Origin: Chara braunii
Lineage: Eukaryota; Streptophyta; Charophyceae; Charales; Characeae
Direction of reading: 5' to 3'
Length of the DNA: 60,738 bases
NCBI GenBank assembly: GCA_003427395.1
Contig: BFEA01000204.1
Span: 388,012 to 448,749, forward strand
Shown: one piece after another, positions 1 to 11,526 of the stretch
Layout: each line of letters begins with the position of its first letter
How positions within the stretch are numbered: position 1 is the first letter of the stretch
The notes under the pieces: generated by a model
Database searches by the model: none
Told to the model about the DNA's origin: nothing
What the model saw: only the letters and a program-made list of their open reading frames with translations
Made by a program: the position numbers and the translations under genes

Positions 1-172
1 TCCTGTGACTTTCCATGGGACATGGTCTGTTCTTTCTGTTACCCCTCCTCTATCCCCTGCCTCTTGCTGTATTTTCTATGGGATCCTGGACTATGGGCCC
101 CTTCTTTCTGTCTGAACCCTCATTCCTCCGAACCTATTCCCTTAGGGTTTGAACATTACTTGGGGGATTCTT

Positions 173-189
173 AAAACCCTAAACCCTAT
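173..189 (-). repeat. Telomere-like TTTAGGG pair in LINE 3' tail
   Basis: The plus strand reads aaaccctaaaccct, i.e. two plant-type telomere units on the LINE sense strand. The second LINE copy has the same motif in its 3' tail (9349-9369). A 19-bp direct repeat (tttgaacattacttggggg, 148-166 and 230-248) flanks it on both sides. Confidence 0.7.
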
Positions 190-358
190 ATAGAAGCACA
201 GTTTTAGGTCTGGCCTGTGATCCTACCGTTTTGAACATTACTTGGGGGGGGGGGGGTGATGTCATCATCTCTCCTTCTACAGCTGTGTACTGGTAATATC
301 TCTTTATCCTGGGCCTGAAGACATGCCTCTGAGATGGGCCCTGTTTCCTTTTCCTGAA

Positions 359-3300
359 TCAGACTAGTTGCCTTGCTGTTGTTCTTCCCTCTGAGGGTGA
401 CTCCTCTACATCCGAGGTATCCCTGAGTTGGTTTACCTTGTCCCATTCCTGAAACTTTAGGCGTTTGTTATCTATTCTTGCTATCTTCCTGTCTAGTAAC
501 CATTTCCTTTCAAAGGACTCTTGACTAATCTCTCTTTTTTTGGGATCAAATATTATTTCCTGTTTCTTTAATTCCTTTTTCCATTGTGCTCTGATTTCCG
601 TTTCCACAATTTCCTTAATTTCTTTCCACTCTTCTTCGTACGTTATCATCTGATTGCTGAGCGCTCCTTTGCATCTAGATCTCCATATCACCCAAAGTGC
701 TGCTCTTCGCAGTGAATCCGCTGTGCTTCTTTCTTCTTCCTTGAAAAACCCCTCTGTGTCTCTCGCTGACAGTAAGTAATCCGCTTGTAACGGGAATGAG
801 TTTGGGGATATGTTGGACCATGATGACTTGACTGCTTCCCAAATTCTGTCTGCATGCGTGCATTCTATCAAGCAGTGGACCAGTGATTCCACTTTGCTCT
901 CGTCACACATTTTGCAGAGGGAGGATTGTTCTGCTCCTTGTTCGGGTTTCCTTCTTCTTTCCAGCCATTCATTTACTGGGACTGCCCAGTACAGTATTAG
1001 CCATTGCAGGCTTCTAAATCTGGTAGGTTTCAGGTTACTGTAATAATCCCATGGGATCTTCGAGGGCCAGCCGTGTTCCTCTCCCAAGTGTTTGATCCAT
1101 CTTTCTGAGATAATTGGGCGGGGGCCTACTGTCTTGTTTCTTATTTTGTATCCTATTTTTACTTCATAGTCCTGTAAATTGATTAATTTCCTTGCCCTGG
1201 CCCTTCCCAGGTTGACATACCAGCCCCATTCGGCCGGGTCCACTTCTAAATCCCTGATGTCTTTGTCTGGTCTGAATAGAAGTACTGTCTTTGAATTTTT
1301 AGCCTGATTTTTGGAACCTCTTTTCTCCTTTACTATCCATGTTCTTACTTTTCGCAGTTGTTCAATGTCAAACTCTAAGGTTGTTATGCTCTCTTCTACG
1401 ATCCCTGTTACTGATTTGTGTTTGCTCCGTAGTTCATGTAATTCAAATTCTGCTATGTTCCCTTGGTTTCCTATGCGTTTGACAAATTTAAGAGCTACCG
1501 ATGGCACCGTTTGTCCTCTGTCTGTTGCCCAGTCACCTATTTCCCATTTGATCTCTCCCTTTAGCAGCTTCCTCCATTCTAGAGGTATGCTATCTATCAT
1601 TTCCTCTAGGTTGTTTTCCAAATTGTGGCATCCTTTGAGTTGTTGCCTTAGTTCCGAGGCTGTCTTCCATCTCTTCTCATCCTCCTTCCAGATGTGTTCC
1701 GCTTTCCAAATTCCTTTCTCCATCCACTTTCTCCATCTTCTACCCTTGCTTGTTAAGGACCAGGGCCTACCTTTTCCATCTAATGTGAGGGAGTTTCCGA
1801 AGAGTGGTTGTCTCAGAACTTCTTCCTTTATTTTTGGTAGACTAACCTTTTCCGGAAAAGCCTCTCTCCGATGGTGAATGAGTGTTTTCCAATGCTTGGT
1901 TGGGGGGTCCTTATTGGCCTGCTGGTTAACATTCCCTCTGTTACTTTCTGTTCTTGTGGACCATGCCTTGTTCATTAGCCAGTGATAGCCTTCTATTTGA
2001 GGGTCTACTTGGAAAGGAACGAGGTTACGGATCTGGTATAGAGCCATGTCGTGCCAAGGTAACTCTTTGTGTAGGAGGATTCTGATTATCCATTTGGTTT
2101 GCAAAGCTTTGTATTCGTACGCTGGGTTTAACAGTCCCAGGCCTCCTTTTTTCACTGGTCTGGTTATGTATTTCCATGCTACCTTCGAGATAAATCTGTC
2201 TTTGGTCGCATCGCCTGTCCAGAGGTAAGCCCCCGCCTTTTTCTTTAATGTTGAGATAAAGTGTTGAGGCGGGTCCCAGATGGACGCTGTGTACCAATCC
2301 ATAGAGAAGATGGATGTGTTAAGCACGAGAACTCTGCCCAAGAGTGAGGTGTAAATCTTCTGCCAACCCGTTAGTTTGTATATTATTTTGGCTAGTATGT
2401 TGGGACCTGTGCTCTCGCTTACTCCCTCGGCCGATACTGTTATTCCCAGGAATCTCATGGGTTCTTGGGCGCTTATCCACTGCAGTCCTTGCGTATCCGT
2501 TGACTCTGGGGGGGGGGGGGGGGGGGAGGATAGCCACCATCCCACCGTTTTCAGCCAATTGATCCTCATTTCTGAGGATAATTGGAATGCTTGCATTGCT
2601 CTTGTCAGGGCCTGGAAGGATGAGTCTGTAGCTCTTGTTAAGACCGTGAGGTCGTCTGCAAAGAGCATCATCGTAGGGAGTGAAATGTGACGATCTGATC
2701 CTTCTACAATCAGTTTATCAACTGAGGGGTCCTTGCGTAGGAAGGCTGCTATGGCTTCCATGACAAACAAAAAGATCGGAGTTGCTAACGGATCACCTTG
2801 TCTGACCGATCTGGTCATTCTATAGGTGTCCGACAAGTGTCCATTTACTTGTACCATACCCATAGCATCCGCGTAAAGCACCCTTACCCATCTTCTAAAA
2901 TTTGGGCCTATTCCCATCCGTTCCATACTTAGTTGTAGGAAGTCCCAGTTAACCTGGTCATAAGCCTTCTCGAAGTCAAAGAAGAGTATGGCCGCTTGTA
3001 GTCTTTTGTCTCTTATTAACTTGGTGGGTTCATTTAGGCACACTACGTTATCTAGTATGTATTTGCCTGGGATGAAGCCTGTTTGATCGATGTGAAAACA
3101 CTTATCTGTAACGTTCCTTATGCGATTAGCTAGTGTTTTTGCTAATATCTTATAGGCCACTGGTAATAGGGTAATGAGTCTGTAATTTCTTATATCTTCT
3201 TTATCCCCCTTCTTATACAAGAGAGTGATCACCCTTGTACTCGTCTCCGTCCCTAATGTCTCCTTTTGAAAGGCTTCGTGAAATAATTTAAATAAGTCTT

Positions 3301-3493
3301 CTCCCATTACTTGCCAATTTTCCTCCCAGAATTCTTTGGTCAGTCCATCTTTCCCGGGAACTTTGTTTGGTTGCATGCTCTTTAAGGCCTCATATAGTTC
3401 TTGTTTGGAGAGTTCCTTGTCAAGGTGTTTAGCCTCTTCTGGTTTTATGCTGACCTCTAAGTGCTTTAGGAATTTTTCTCTTGCTCTATTCAC
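359..3493 (-). pseudogene. LINE ORF2, reverse transcriptase part
   Basis: This 1044-residue open frame is the reverse transcriptase of the LINE. Visible RT blocks are PGKDGL (46-51), the catalytic motif FFDFEKAYD (171-179), RQGDPL (231-236) and FADD (278-281), which supplies the two catalytic Asp residues. A Cys/His cluster near the C terminus (C-K-M-C followed by H-C and C, around bases 850-920) is the zinc-binding region common in plant LINEs. An 18-base G run (2509-2526) is read as a run of prolines after the RT core and is probably a homopolymer expansion or sequencing problem. The frame is open throughout, but it is cut off from the upstream endonuclease by a frame change, so it is filed as a pseudogene. 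Known for the family: target-primed reverse transcription. The ATG at 3493 is simply the first in frame, not a proven start. Confidence 0.88.
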
Positions 3494-3795
3494 CTCTCCT
3501 TGATTGAAGTCAGCAGATCTTGAGGTGTAGAGGTCTTGATAGAATTATGTGGCTACTTGGAGGATGCCCTCTTGGGTGGTTAGGATGGTGCCTTGCTTTC
3601 CTTTCAGTCCAATGATTCGGCTATTTTTGCAGTTTGATTTGATTTTTTGAAAAAAAGTACTTCGTCATAGTCTCTTTACTTTCCCAGTCTTTCACTCTGG
3701 CTCTGATGGCTAGTCCTTGTCTATTCCACTATGCCAATCCTTTGAGTTCTTCTCTCGCTTCCTCTAGCAATCCTTCATACATAGGGGATCCTAGG

Positions 3796-4923
3796 TTATC
3801 TGTTAGGTTGAATTTTGTTGTTTCCACCACTGCCTCTAACATCTCTTGCCTTGCCTCTCTTCCTAGCCTCTATTCTTGATGCCTTGCTTAGCCATCTGCT
3901 GACTTTTATTATTGCTTTCGGGACTGAGTTTGTTATTCCCAACGTCTCCATCTCCCGTTTGTGTTCTTCCCAAACTTGCTTTACTCCTTTTTTGAAATGG
4001 TCCAGGTTTAATAGTGAGTTGTTTAGTTTGAAGAAGCGTTTGCCTTGTATGTTGTCTAATGAGAAATGTAGGTGTAACCCTATTTGATTATGGTAAAAAA
4101 CCCCGTAATAAGGGATTTTAAATATGCTTGCTCTCTTGATTGCTCCTTCTAAAGTTTCAGAGGTGAGGAAGTAGTCAATCCTAGAGAAGGAGGTTCTTCC
4201 TTGGTTAGTTTTTCGTATGCATGTGAAATCCTTTGTTGTCGGGTTTAGCATTCTGTACGGATCTTTCAGGTCCTTTTCTGTAAGGAATTCTAGCATTATG
4301 TGGGCTTCTGAGTCATCTACACTATCCCTAGTGTGTGAGATTCTGTCTATGGCCGGCTCCAGGGTGGCATTCCAATCCCCTGCTAAAATTAGGTGTCTGT
4401 GATTAGGACACTCCTGTTTGATTGTCTCTAGAAAAACTTTTCTTTGAGAGTTTGTATTGGGGCCGTATACGTTAATTAGTGATAATTCTTCTTCTCCATA
4501 GGTTAAGTCTGTCCTTGTCCATCTGCCCTCTTGAGCGTCTCTTGTGGAACCTTCTATTTCCAAGAATTGTGATGCCTCTGATTTTTCATGTATTAATGTT
4601 GAAGTACCCGCTGAGGCCACATTAGGGTTAGCTGCCCATTCCATGTGCTTAATGTGTTTCAGTCTTCCTAGGATTTCATTGAGGGTGCATTGGTGTTCGT
4701 CCGTTGTGGACAGGTGAGTTTCTTGAATACAAAGGATGTCGGGTGGGTTGTTGTCCATCCATCCTGTTATTTCCACGAAGTTGTGCCATTTAGAAGGTGT
4801 TGACAGTATGATTGTTAATCCTCTCACGTTCCAAAATCTTATTTCCAGTTCCCCTCTGCTCTTGTTGCTTGCCCTAGGATATCTGGCACTTCTACTTCCT
4901 AGAGTGCCCCTTCCGTCGGGCAT
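3796..4923 (-). pseudogene. LINE ORF2, endonuclease part
   Basis: This 375-residue frame matches the endonuclease/exonuclease/phosphatase fold of LINEs that nick target DNA. Recognisable blocks in order are FWNVRGL near residue 30, ILCIQETHL with the metal-binding Glu near residue 63, NVYGPN, LAGDWNATL and SRIDYFLTS. The final block, usually Ser-Asp-His, reads F-Y-H-N-Q-I: a His is present but the preceding Ser-Asp is not, so catalysis is doubtful. The frame differs from the RT frame downstream (3493-359), and bases 3494-3795 hold the broken connection. In an intact element the two parts would be one polyprotein. Confidence 0.82.
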
Positions 4924-5074
4924 TTAACCTGCACAAGAGGTTTATCCGTTTCTGTGTGGATTTGTTCGTTTAGGAGAAAGGGAGGGGAGTTGCATTGGCT
5001 CCTGGCTCAAGCAGGGTTCCTCTGTGTCCTCCCCTAGTGCCTGCAGATATTTTTTCAGCCCCTTTACCCCCTTG

Positions 5075-6646
5075 CTAAAGGCTTTTGCTGGCAATGTTGT
5101 TGCTATACTTGCTCCAGTTGAGACCATCGTTTGATTCTGTCCCAAGTGCCATGAAAAGGAGCTGCGCTATTTCCCACCATGGTTTCCAGTGCATATCCTG
5201 TCCCAACTTTGTGTCTAACCCATACAGCACGAGGATTGGTCTTGTATCCAAGTTGATCCCTTCCTTCGTCTCCCCTCTTTCCCCAATCTCTTGCACTTTC
5301 AGTGGTTCCCCAACCAAGCCGATTGCCATTGGCTCCGCGCTTGAGACTGCTTTGGTCAAAAGTTCGTTCCTGCTTTGACCCTTTTCCAGTTTCAGCAGGG
5401 AAAAGCTGGGTGAAGTTGCAATTTGCCACTCATCAGTGACGACATCCAATTTCAGTGGAATCACTGCTCTTGTGGGTAGCAACGTTCTGCTCTCTTGTTT
5501 TGCCTTCTCCCAGAACGCAAATTGCGATTGGTCATTGAGTCCTTTCACTGTTATCGTCTTTAGCATGAGCTCATCATTGAGCTGGCTTAACCTGTCTATT
5601 TGTGCTGACAGAACTTCTGATTGCAGGACCAGATGTTTTCTTTCCCCCTCCTCTCTGCTGGTGCCTTCCCCGGCACCCTCCTTTCCCATACCCTCTTCCC
5701 TTGTTCCCGTTTGTCCTTCCTGTTTCTTCCCTTCCTTATTCAGGGGTCCTTTTTGGGTCTCTTCTTTCTTCTTTTTATTGTGCAATTCAGGGAGCATTGG
5801 CATTTTGAATCTGTCCTTCCTCCAGTTACTTTCCTTTTTCATATCCAGCTCCTTGTCTTTTGAAATCGGCTCTTTCTTGGCCTTACAGTACTGTTCTGCG
5901 TAGAAGGCTGTAACTTCTTCTTAATTTTCCAATGGTGCATAGGGGTTCATTGAAAGAGGAAAGGTGTACGTGAGGTCTCCTGCCTTCATCCCTTGCCTGC
6001 GTTTCCCTTCCTCCCGGAAATAGGCCATTTGCAACTCAAACCTTGCATCCCTTTCTCTCTTTGCTTTCTGAATATAAAGCTTTATCTCTTCCAATAAGTG
6101 ATCTGCCCATGGTTCATACTCTTCCTCACTGCTTGGATCTCTGTCCTCTTCTGCTCCTTCCATTTGCACCCTCTTTGTTGTTGTCCCCTTCCTTTCCTCC
6201 GGATTCTTCCGTTTCTCTCCCACTATTAGTTTGCCTTCGACATCTGCTACTTGTTGAATCTTAATACTGTCCCCTTGCTGTGTTGTTGGGTTTTCCACCT
6301 CCATCCTTGTGGCTTCTTCTTGTTGTTGCGTCAGAGTCGTGCGTGCGCCTCTCCTGGTATATGCTTCCAGCACTTTGTATTCCCTCCCTTCTGTCTCCAT
6401 TTCACCCTCTGCATTTTTCTTCTCCCTTTCCATCCATTCCCTTTCTGCGATCTCCCCCGTTCCATTGAGATCCATGATCAAATCTTTCAGGCATCTTTCC
6501 TCTTGAATTCTTTCCAGGTTGAGTGTTGGATCCTTGGTGAAGACTTCGGCCGATTTCTTTTCCATTTTCAGTGTGTGCCATCTGCTATCCGATGGGGGGT
6601 AGATGTCAGGCCTGGGGGTAGGTTCTCCCTCCATGATCCAGACCAA
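5075..6646 (-). pseudogene. LINE ORF1, C-terminal charged region
   Basis: Two collinear frames in the same register (6646-5921 and 5842-5075) are split by one TAA at 5918-5920. The product is Glu/Lys/Arg-rich with predicted coiled-coil character and few hydrophobic stretches, as in the hinge and tail of plant LINE ORF1 proteins, which coat the RNA. No enzymatic motif is seen. It follows the zinc-knuckle part of ORF1 and precedes the endonuclease, which supports the assignment by order rather than by sequence similarity. Confidence 0.6.
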
Positions 6647-6750
6647 GTCTGGGTTTGGTAGGTTGTCATTGAAGACCCATGCTATGTACTGGGTGCTCCT
6701 GACATACTAGAAGCCTGACTCCCCTTCTACCTCTGCCAGACTTGTTTGTT

Positions 6751-7555
6751 TCAATACCTTGGGCTTGGCTGTCTCGATGTTCTTTGGACATCCTGGGTCC
6801 GTTCCCAAATGACCTCTTGCCTGCACTTGAAGCACATCGGGCTGCTCTTGGACGGGACTGTCACTTTGACTGTTTTGTCCCTCACTTCGAAAAACCAGTG
6901 GTCGGGTAGTTGTGGGGGGAATGCATTGCCCAAATCTAAGTACACAGTCATCGTGTTGTGTTGTCGGACTAGGAAATCTGGTGTTGCCATGATCCAATCA
7001 ACCACTTTATACTGACCATATTCCATTTGCAATCTCTGTTTAATTCCTCCGTGTAAACCTTCGAGAACATTGTCAAATTGCACCCAGGAGTATTTTTTCA
7101 TCAGAGATTGTCTGTAGCGTGAGGGTGACATCTGGAAGGGAGTATCCGGTTTCCATGGGTGGACTGTAACAATTGAGGAATTGCAGGTGAATGTGTTGTT
7201 CTTCAGAAAATCCGCAACTGACGAGTCCTTACAGATGACCATGATCACATTCCTGGTCCGTGGATGAAAGGAGACTTTTAGTTCATTTCCTTGTACCGGT
7301 TCCAGACTCTTAAATTTCTCCCACAACCATTTGAGTTTGGCTGGGCGCTTTAGCTCTTGACTTTTCCAAGGTGAAGAGGACTGCGTGCTTCTCATGGAAT
7401 TCGTCTAGTTTCGAAATGCGTTCTTTTGAGTATTCGTATACCACGACCTCCTCCTTCCTGTTTTCTTCCACTTCGACCAGTTTCACAGTTTTCACCATTT
7501 CCACCTTTGTTTGATCCACCAACCAGTCTCGAGTCTCAATCCCCATCCCCTCCAT
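6751..7555 (-). pseudogene. LINE ORF1, N-terminal part with broken zinc knuckle
   Basis: Two overlapping frames (7555-7310 and 7395-6751) cover the N-terminal half of ORF1. The second contains a segment typical of plant LINE ORF1 proteins (conserved Trp and hydrophobic blocks ending in D-K-T-V-K-V) and then C-F-K-C. The frame shifts right after this Cys pair: the remaining His and Cys (G-H-L-G-T-D-P-G-C) are found in the neighbouring frame (6997-6707). The knuckle is therefore present but split. At least two frameshifts separate this region from the rest of ORF1, so the copy cannot make an intact protein. Confidence 0.68.
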
Positions 7556-7560
7556 TTTGA

Positions 7561-8938
7561 TCCTCTTTCCTATGAATATTTATTAGGCCTTGAGTGAGAT
7601 TATTTTCCGATGTGGATGTTGGGGAATGCCTCGGTGTAATAGCAAATGTGTCTCTATTTTGTCTCCTGTTGCTTCTGGACGTTGTCTCTGTTTGGGAACA
7701 ATTTGGAAGGGAGTGAGGAGGATGCTAGAGGGAAGGATGCTAGGGAGTACAAGTCGCTACGGTGTAGAGTAAGTGGATGAATTCAATCCGACTGCTATGC
7801 ACCGGGTCTTAGTATCTTCAATTTAATCTGAATTGTAAGAATTTCTATTGGTCGTTAAATCTTGAATTGACAAACTACGTTAAGTTCTTTATTGAAGAAC
7901 AAACTACAACGAATCTTTGTATCCTAAATTAAATTCATAAGTTCTTCTTTGAGTGGTGGGTGTTGATTGAGTGGCAAGTGATGGGTTTTCGGAAGGTGGG
8001 CGAGGATAGTGATTAGATGGCGATGATGGGACTGGGTTGGTATGGGGTTGGTGAGTAACGAGCTGGGAGGGTTAGGGGGGGGGGGGGGGNGGGGGNGCTC
8101 TGAGGATGTAGAATGGGGTCTCTACTAGTAGGTTATGTGGGGATGTTTGCTGCTATAGAGAAGGCTTCGTTGGTGGAAACAGGGTGGGTTAGGGTGAATG
8201 AGGTAGGAGTGTGCTACGAATAATGCTCTTACGGAAACTGAATGGGTGATGGTACGGGCGCGGTTGAGTTTGGAGCGAAATAGGTCGTTAACGCTTGTCC
8301 TACTAGTTTTGGACAGTTCCTACTCTAAAGCTGCACTGATTAACTACACGGATTTTTCGCGAAGAAATTCCCTTGATATCTAATAGAGGTATCGAGTTTA
8401 TCTCTATCCACGCGACCTGACTTATCTATGTGAACGAGCCTAACATACAATGGGGTCTTCTCTCCTTTGTTTCTTGGAAGCTCACTTGGTGGCCGTTCGA
8501 AAAAACACGCTCATCCGTGCGCTCCTTGCTAGAATTTTGCCTTCTTCTCTCCTCCCGCGCTTGATTCTGGGTCTAGGTGGATCGGGGCGTTCCTTCGTAC
8601 CTGTCTTTCTTCGTGATGTAAGGATGATCCAGCCAACCTTTATGGAGATCCAAAATATATACAACGCTGTCCTTCGTTCACTTCTTCCCTTGGCTTGTTT
8701 CTTCTTGTAGGCCGGCTCCCCCTTGTGGGTATCCTCTTCTTTTCGGTGAGTTCCCTTTTCTTTCTCCTCTTTTCCCTCTCTCGCCCCGATGTTCCTTGCC
8801 TTTTCCTCCCTTCTATTCCCCGTTCTCCCCTCTTGTCTTTTTCTCCAAGTCCTTTCTTCTTCCCTGTGTTGACACCCTTCTCTCTTTTCTCTGTTTTGCC
8901 TATCAAGCCCCTTCTTTCACCTCTTGGCCTTTCCTTCT
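7561..8938. other. Spacer between two LINE copies; possible LINE 5' UTR
   Basis: No convincing gene. It may contain the 5' untranslated region of LINE copy 1. A G homopolymer with two unresolved bases lies at 8075-8096. From about 8700 the plus strand becomes very C/T-rich (purine-rich on the minus strand), leading into a poly(T) tract. Confidence 0.5.
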
Positions 8939-8972
8939 TTTTTTTTTTCTTTTTTTTTTTTTTCTTTTTTTT
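8939..8972 (-). repeat. T-rich tract, candidate poly(A) tail of LINE copy 2
   Basis: Thirty-four bases, nearly all T, on the plus strand, at the downstream end of LINE copy 2 in its sense orientation. Confidence 0.5.
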
Positions 8973-9348
8973 AAAGTAAAACAGGGCCGTATGGTCCTAG
9001 CTCCTTCTATTCTGGGGAGCATCAGTCCGGTTCCTATTCCACCGGCAAGTCAAAATACACATTACATCAATGAAGACTCACACACTCTTCCTTCCGTCAG
9101 GCCGAAGGACCCCTGGACAGCATTGATTACTCCACCGCAGTGGAGGATTGACTGTCAGATTGTCATGCCCCTCTCTTTCCTCTCAGATCTGGAGTACAGA
9201 TCTGCCATATAATACTATGTCCCCTAGAAAGAGTTCAACCTTTGTCCCTGTCGGCCTGTGTCCTCCCCACTCAACTGCCCTACCTGTGGTGCATGATGTC
9301 CCCTTTCTCAGCTTGTTTGTCTCCCCCTTTTTTTTTAAAACCTGTTTT

Positions 9349-9369
9349 AAACCCTAAACCCTAAGCCCT
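9349..9369 (-). repeat. Telomere-like motif in LINE copy 2 tail
   Basis: The plus strand reads aaaccctaaaccctaagccc, two perfect and one imperfect TTTAGGG unit on the LINE sense strand, matching the motif at 173-189 in copy 1. Confidence 0.7.
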
Positions 9370-9669
9370 CAACCTGCGAAACCGAGTTCCAGTCACTCTT
9401 TGAATCTGTCCTTTCCCCTTGCTCTTGTCCTTTCGTGCCGTCCGTCTAAATCTGTGCTATCAAACCTTGACTGTGGCAGTTTAAACTTGTCTATTTTGTC
9501 TGTTCCCCAGCCTTAAAACCTCCACCCTCAGCCTGTGTATCCCTTCTTCAACATTCCCTTGAGTCCACCCTGTTCCCCTGTCTCCTGTTTCCCATGTCCG
9601 TGTCTTGATCCAGGACTGCTTGCTCGTTGTTGGAATCCTTGCTTGGAATTCTGGGGAGCGTCGATCCAG

Positions 9670-9671
<2 letters not shown>

Positions 9672-9708
<37 letters not shown>
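9672..9708 (-). repeat. 37-base poly(T) homopolymer
   Basis: Uninterrupted T run just downstream (minus-strand sense) of the LINE copy 2 stop codon near 9746. It is either its poly(A) tail or an internal A-run expansion in the 3' UTR. Confidence 0.6.
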
Positions 9709-9745
9709 CTGGCTTGTCGAGCTTTTCCTACCCTTTCCCTTTATC

Positions 9746-10822
9746 CTACCCCTCTCCGGTCTCCTGATTTTGTCCTCCCTCTTCTCTCCATTTAAAGCGT
9801 AGTTGTGTGCCTTTGATCTCTGCTACTGCCCCCTGACCCAATGTGCTCTGTTTAAATCTTTTAATTATCTCCCCTTCTTGCTCTGGTTTTTGCTCTGCCT
9901 GTTGTCTCGCCCTTTTCCACTGTGCATTGAGATGTGTTTCCACTGCCTTGAGGAGTAGTTCCCTGGCTTCCTCTTTATGCATTAGCGTTCCTTCCATAGT
10001 GGCCTGACATCTCCTCTTCCAAATGATCCACAAGCCATATTGCCTCAGTAGCTGAAAGATATGTCTCTGATAGGGTTGCATCCGTTTGGGTACNTCAGCC
10101 CCCAAAAGCCTAGCAATTNTTNACTCCGGAAAGGTAGTGTTCGCCACCTGTTTCCAGATTCCCCTGACTTGTTCCCACATCCCCTCCGCCTCTTTGCACT
10201 CCAGTAGACAGTGNACCACTGTTTCCGGAANTCCTTCTTGGCACACTCTGCACAGCTCAGCTTCCTCGCTCCTNTGATTGTGACTTCTTCTTTCGTTGAG
10301 CCAAACATTCACTGGCAGCGCCACATGCGCTATTAGCCATTGCATACTCCTCACTTGTCCCAGTCTTATTGATAGAATATTGACCCATGGTATGTCTACC
10401 ATTTGGCTTCTGGGGACCCCCACTCTTTTCTCCCAGCGTTTGAGCAGAGTAGGTCCCGTAGACAGGGATCTGTTCCTCAACCTGTACCCTATTTTTGTGG
10501 TGTAGCGGAGAATATTGATTCTCCTTGCTACTCTCAATTGTCCCCCCCTAATGTTTCAGGCCCATTCCCCAGGATCTACCTTTAGCTCTTCAATTGGTAC
10601 CGCTGAATTGTACACTGTAAATTCCGCCATCTCTATCACTCTTACCTTCCGCAACCCTTGTTTGAGAATATACAACGACGCTTTTGATGTCCTATCCAAT
10701 TGGGACGTAGTATTGCGCGGCTGTATTATGTTGTATTTGTCTGCTACTAGCTCATAGTGATAGTAGAATACCCCTTTAATAGTTAATCTTGAGAGCTCTT
10801 TCAATGTATCAGTAGTTATCAT
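9746..10822 (-). pseudogene. LINE ORF2 C-terminal zinc-binding region (copy 2)
   Basis: Two minus-strand frames (10822-10556 and 10537-9746) encode the C-terminal tail of a LINE ORF2. They share the W-L-I...A-L-P-V-N-V-W-L block and the cluster C-R-V-C ... H-C-L-L-E-C with copy 1. A TGA follows the A of V-D-P-G-E-W-A, where copy 1 continues, so one nonsense change splits the two frames. Several unresolved bases (10094-10273) show up as unknown residues. The catalytic RT core and the endonuclease are absent. Confidence 0.75.
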
Positions 10823-10850
10823 TCTTGATAGAGTCTCTAAACTTCTGACT

Positions 10851-11526
10851 CATTCTCTTCTTTCTCAGTTCTTCAAGGATATCAAGGGCTCATAAGGCAT
10901 ACCTGTGATCAAGTCTGATCCTCTTCAATAAGTAAAGTCAGTCTCCCTCTCCACTCCAGTGTAGTACCTCATACATGAAGAGATGAGACCCAGTTAGCGA
11001 CTGAAAATTCCCAATAAAGTAATGACTCACTCAAGATGTCAGAGTCAATCGGAAAATTCAGACATTGTCAACAGTTCTCAAATCCTAATCAAAGCTGAAA
11101 ACTGTTGTTGACCCAGGCTCGTTCCTAACACGAAAAATTTTCATGTCCCCGACAACGGCGTCATTTTTGTCACACTTTTTCTAGTCGGACCTCTTCAGGC
11201 GACCAGAAAGCCAACAGGCTGTCACGCAGGATTTTGGATCATGTTTACAATAAATAAAATGAAATTAAATAGAGCAAATCCCTTCCTGTTACGCACGTCC
11301 GGCTTCGAGCGAGACCCTTCAATTGCGGTCTTCGCCGGTCCCCGGTCTTAGGAATCTTCTCTTTTGATTCGGAACAGCAAAGAATCATGCAAATAATAAT
11401 CATAAAGTCTGATATGTCATGCATGCATCAATTTTGCCAATTTTCTAATATTGAGAACTGTGACATGACCATCTAGGCAAAAGCAATGTAGGTCATGCAA
11501 GACTGACTGACTCGAGCAAAGACAAG
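10851..11526 (-). other. Remnant of an older minus-strand LTR element
   Basis: No open frame of note. The sequence holds a tRNA-Asp-type primer site (11147-11163). Just beyond it a TGTCAC (11168) fits the terminal CA of a minus-strand LTR. Element A is inserted into what follows, so the LTR remnant would resume after 25546. I could not find its second LTR. Confidence 0.4.
11147..11163 (-). promoter_or_regulatory. Primer-binding site, tRNA-Asp type (degenerate)
   Basis: The plus strand reads ccccgacaacggcgtca, 15 of 17 bases identical to the 3' end of plant tRNA-Asp including CCA; both differences are transitions. The minus strand would therefore bind tRNA-Asp. Such sites start minus-strand DNA synthesis in many plant Ty3/gypsy elements (Athila/Tat type). 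Confidence 0.55.

Larger units (their letters stand above)
1..7560 (-). mobile_element. LINE (non-LTR retrotransposon) copy 1, nearly full length, broken
   Basis: Read on the minus strand, this stretch has the order expected of an L1-type LINE: an ORF1 with a nucleic-acid-binding Cys/His motif (7555 to about 5075), an apurinic-type endonuclease (4923-3796), a reverse transcriptase with a C-terminal zinc-binding region (3493-359), then a 3' untranslated tail that runs to the window edge. The 5' end is not defined; I place it near 7560, where coding similarity stops. Frames change between ORF1 pieces and between endonuclease and reverse transcriptase, so the copy is probably dead. No poly(A) tail or target duplication is visible, because the 3' end lies beyond base 1. 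Confidence 0.85.
8939..10850 (-). mobile_element. LINE copy 2, 5'-truncated
   Basis: Only the 3' end of a second LINE is present. It is related to copy 1 by shared protein segments (K-I-G-Y-[KR]-[LI]-R-N, the W-L-I...V-P-V-N block and the Cys/His cluster) and by the telomere-like motif in its 3' tail. The 5' boundary near 10850 is abrupt, as expected from incomplete target-primed reverse transcription. Two T-rich tracts could be the poly(A) tail read from the other strand: 9672-9708 (37 T) and 8939-8972. I favour the outer one, because the telomere-like motif lies between them; the inner tract would then be an internal expansion. Confidence 0.75.

Noticed and set aside
1311-1877. 188-codon plus-strand ORF opposite the LINE RT
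   Set aside because: Antisense shadow of the RT frame; hydrophobic, Ser/Leu-rich composition typical of such shadows.
8640-8906. Arg/Lys-rich minus-strand ORF
   Set aside because: Lies in a strongly strand-biased C/T tract next to poly(T); composition explains the frame.
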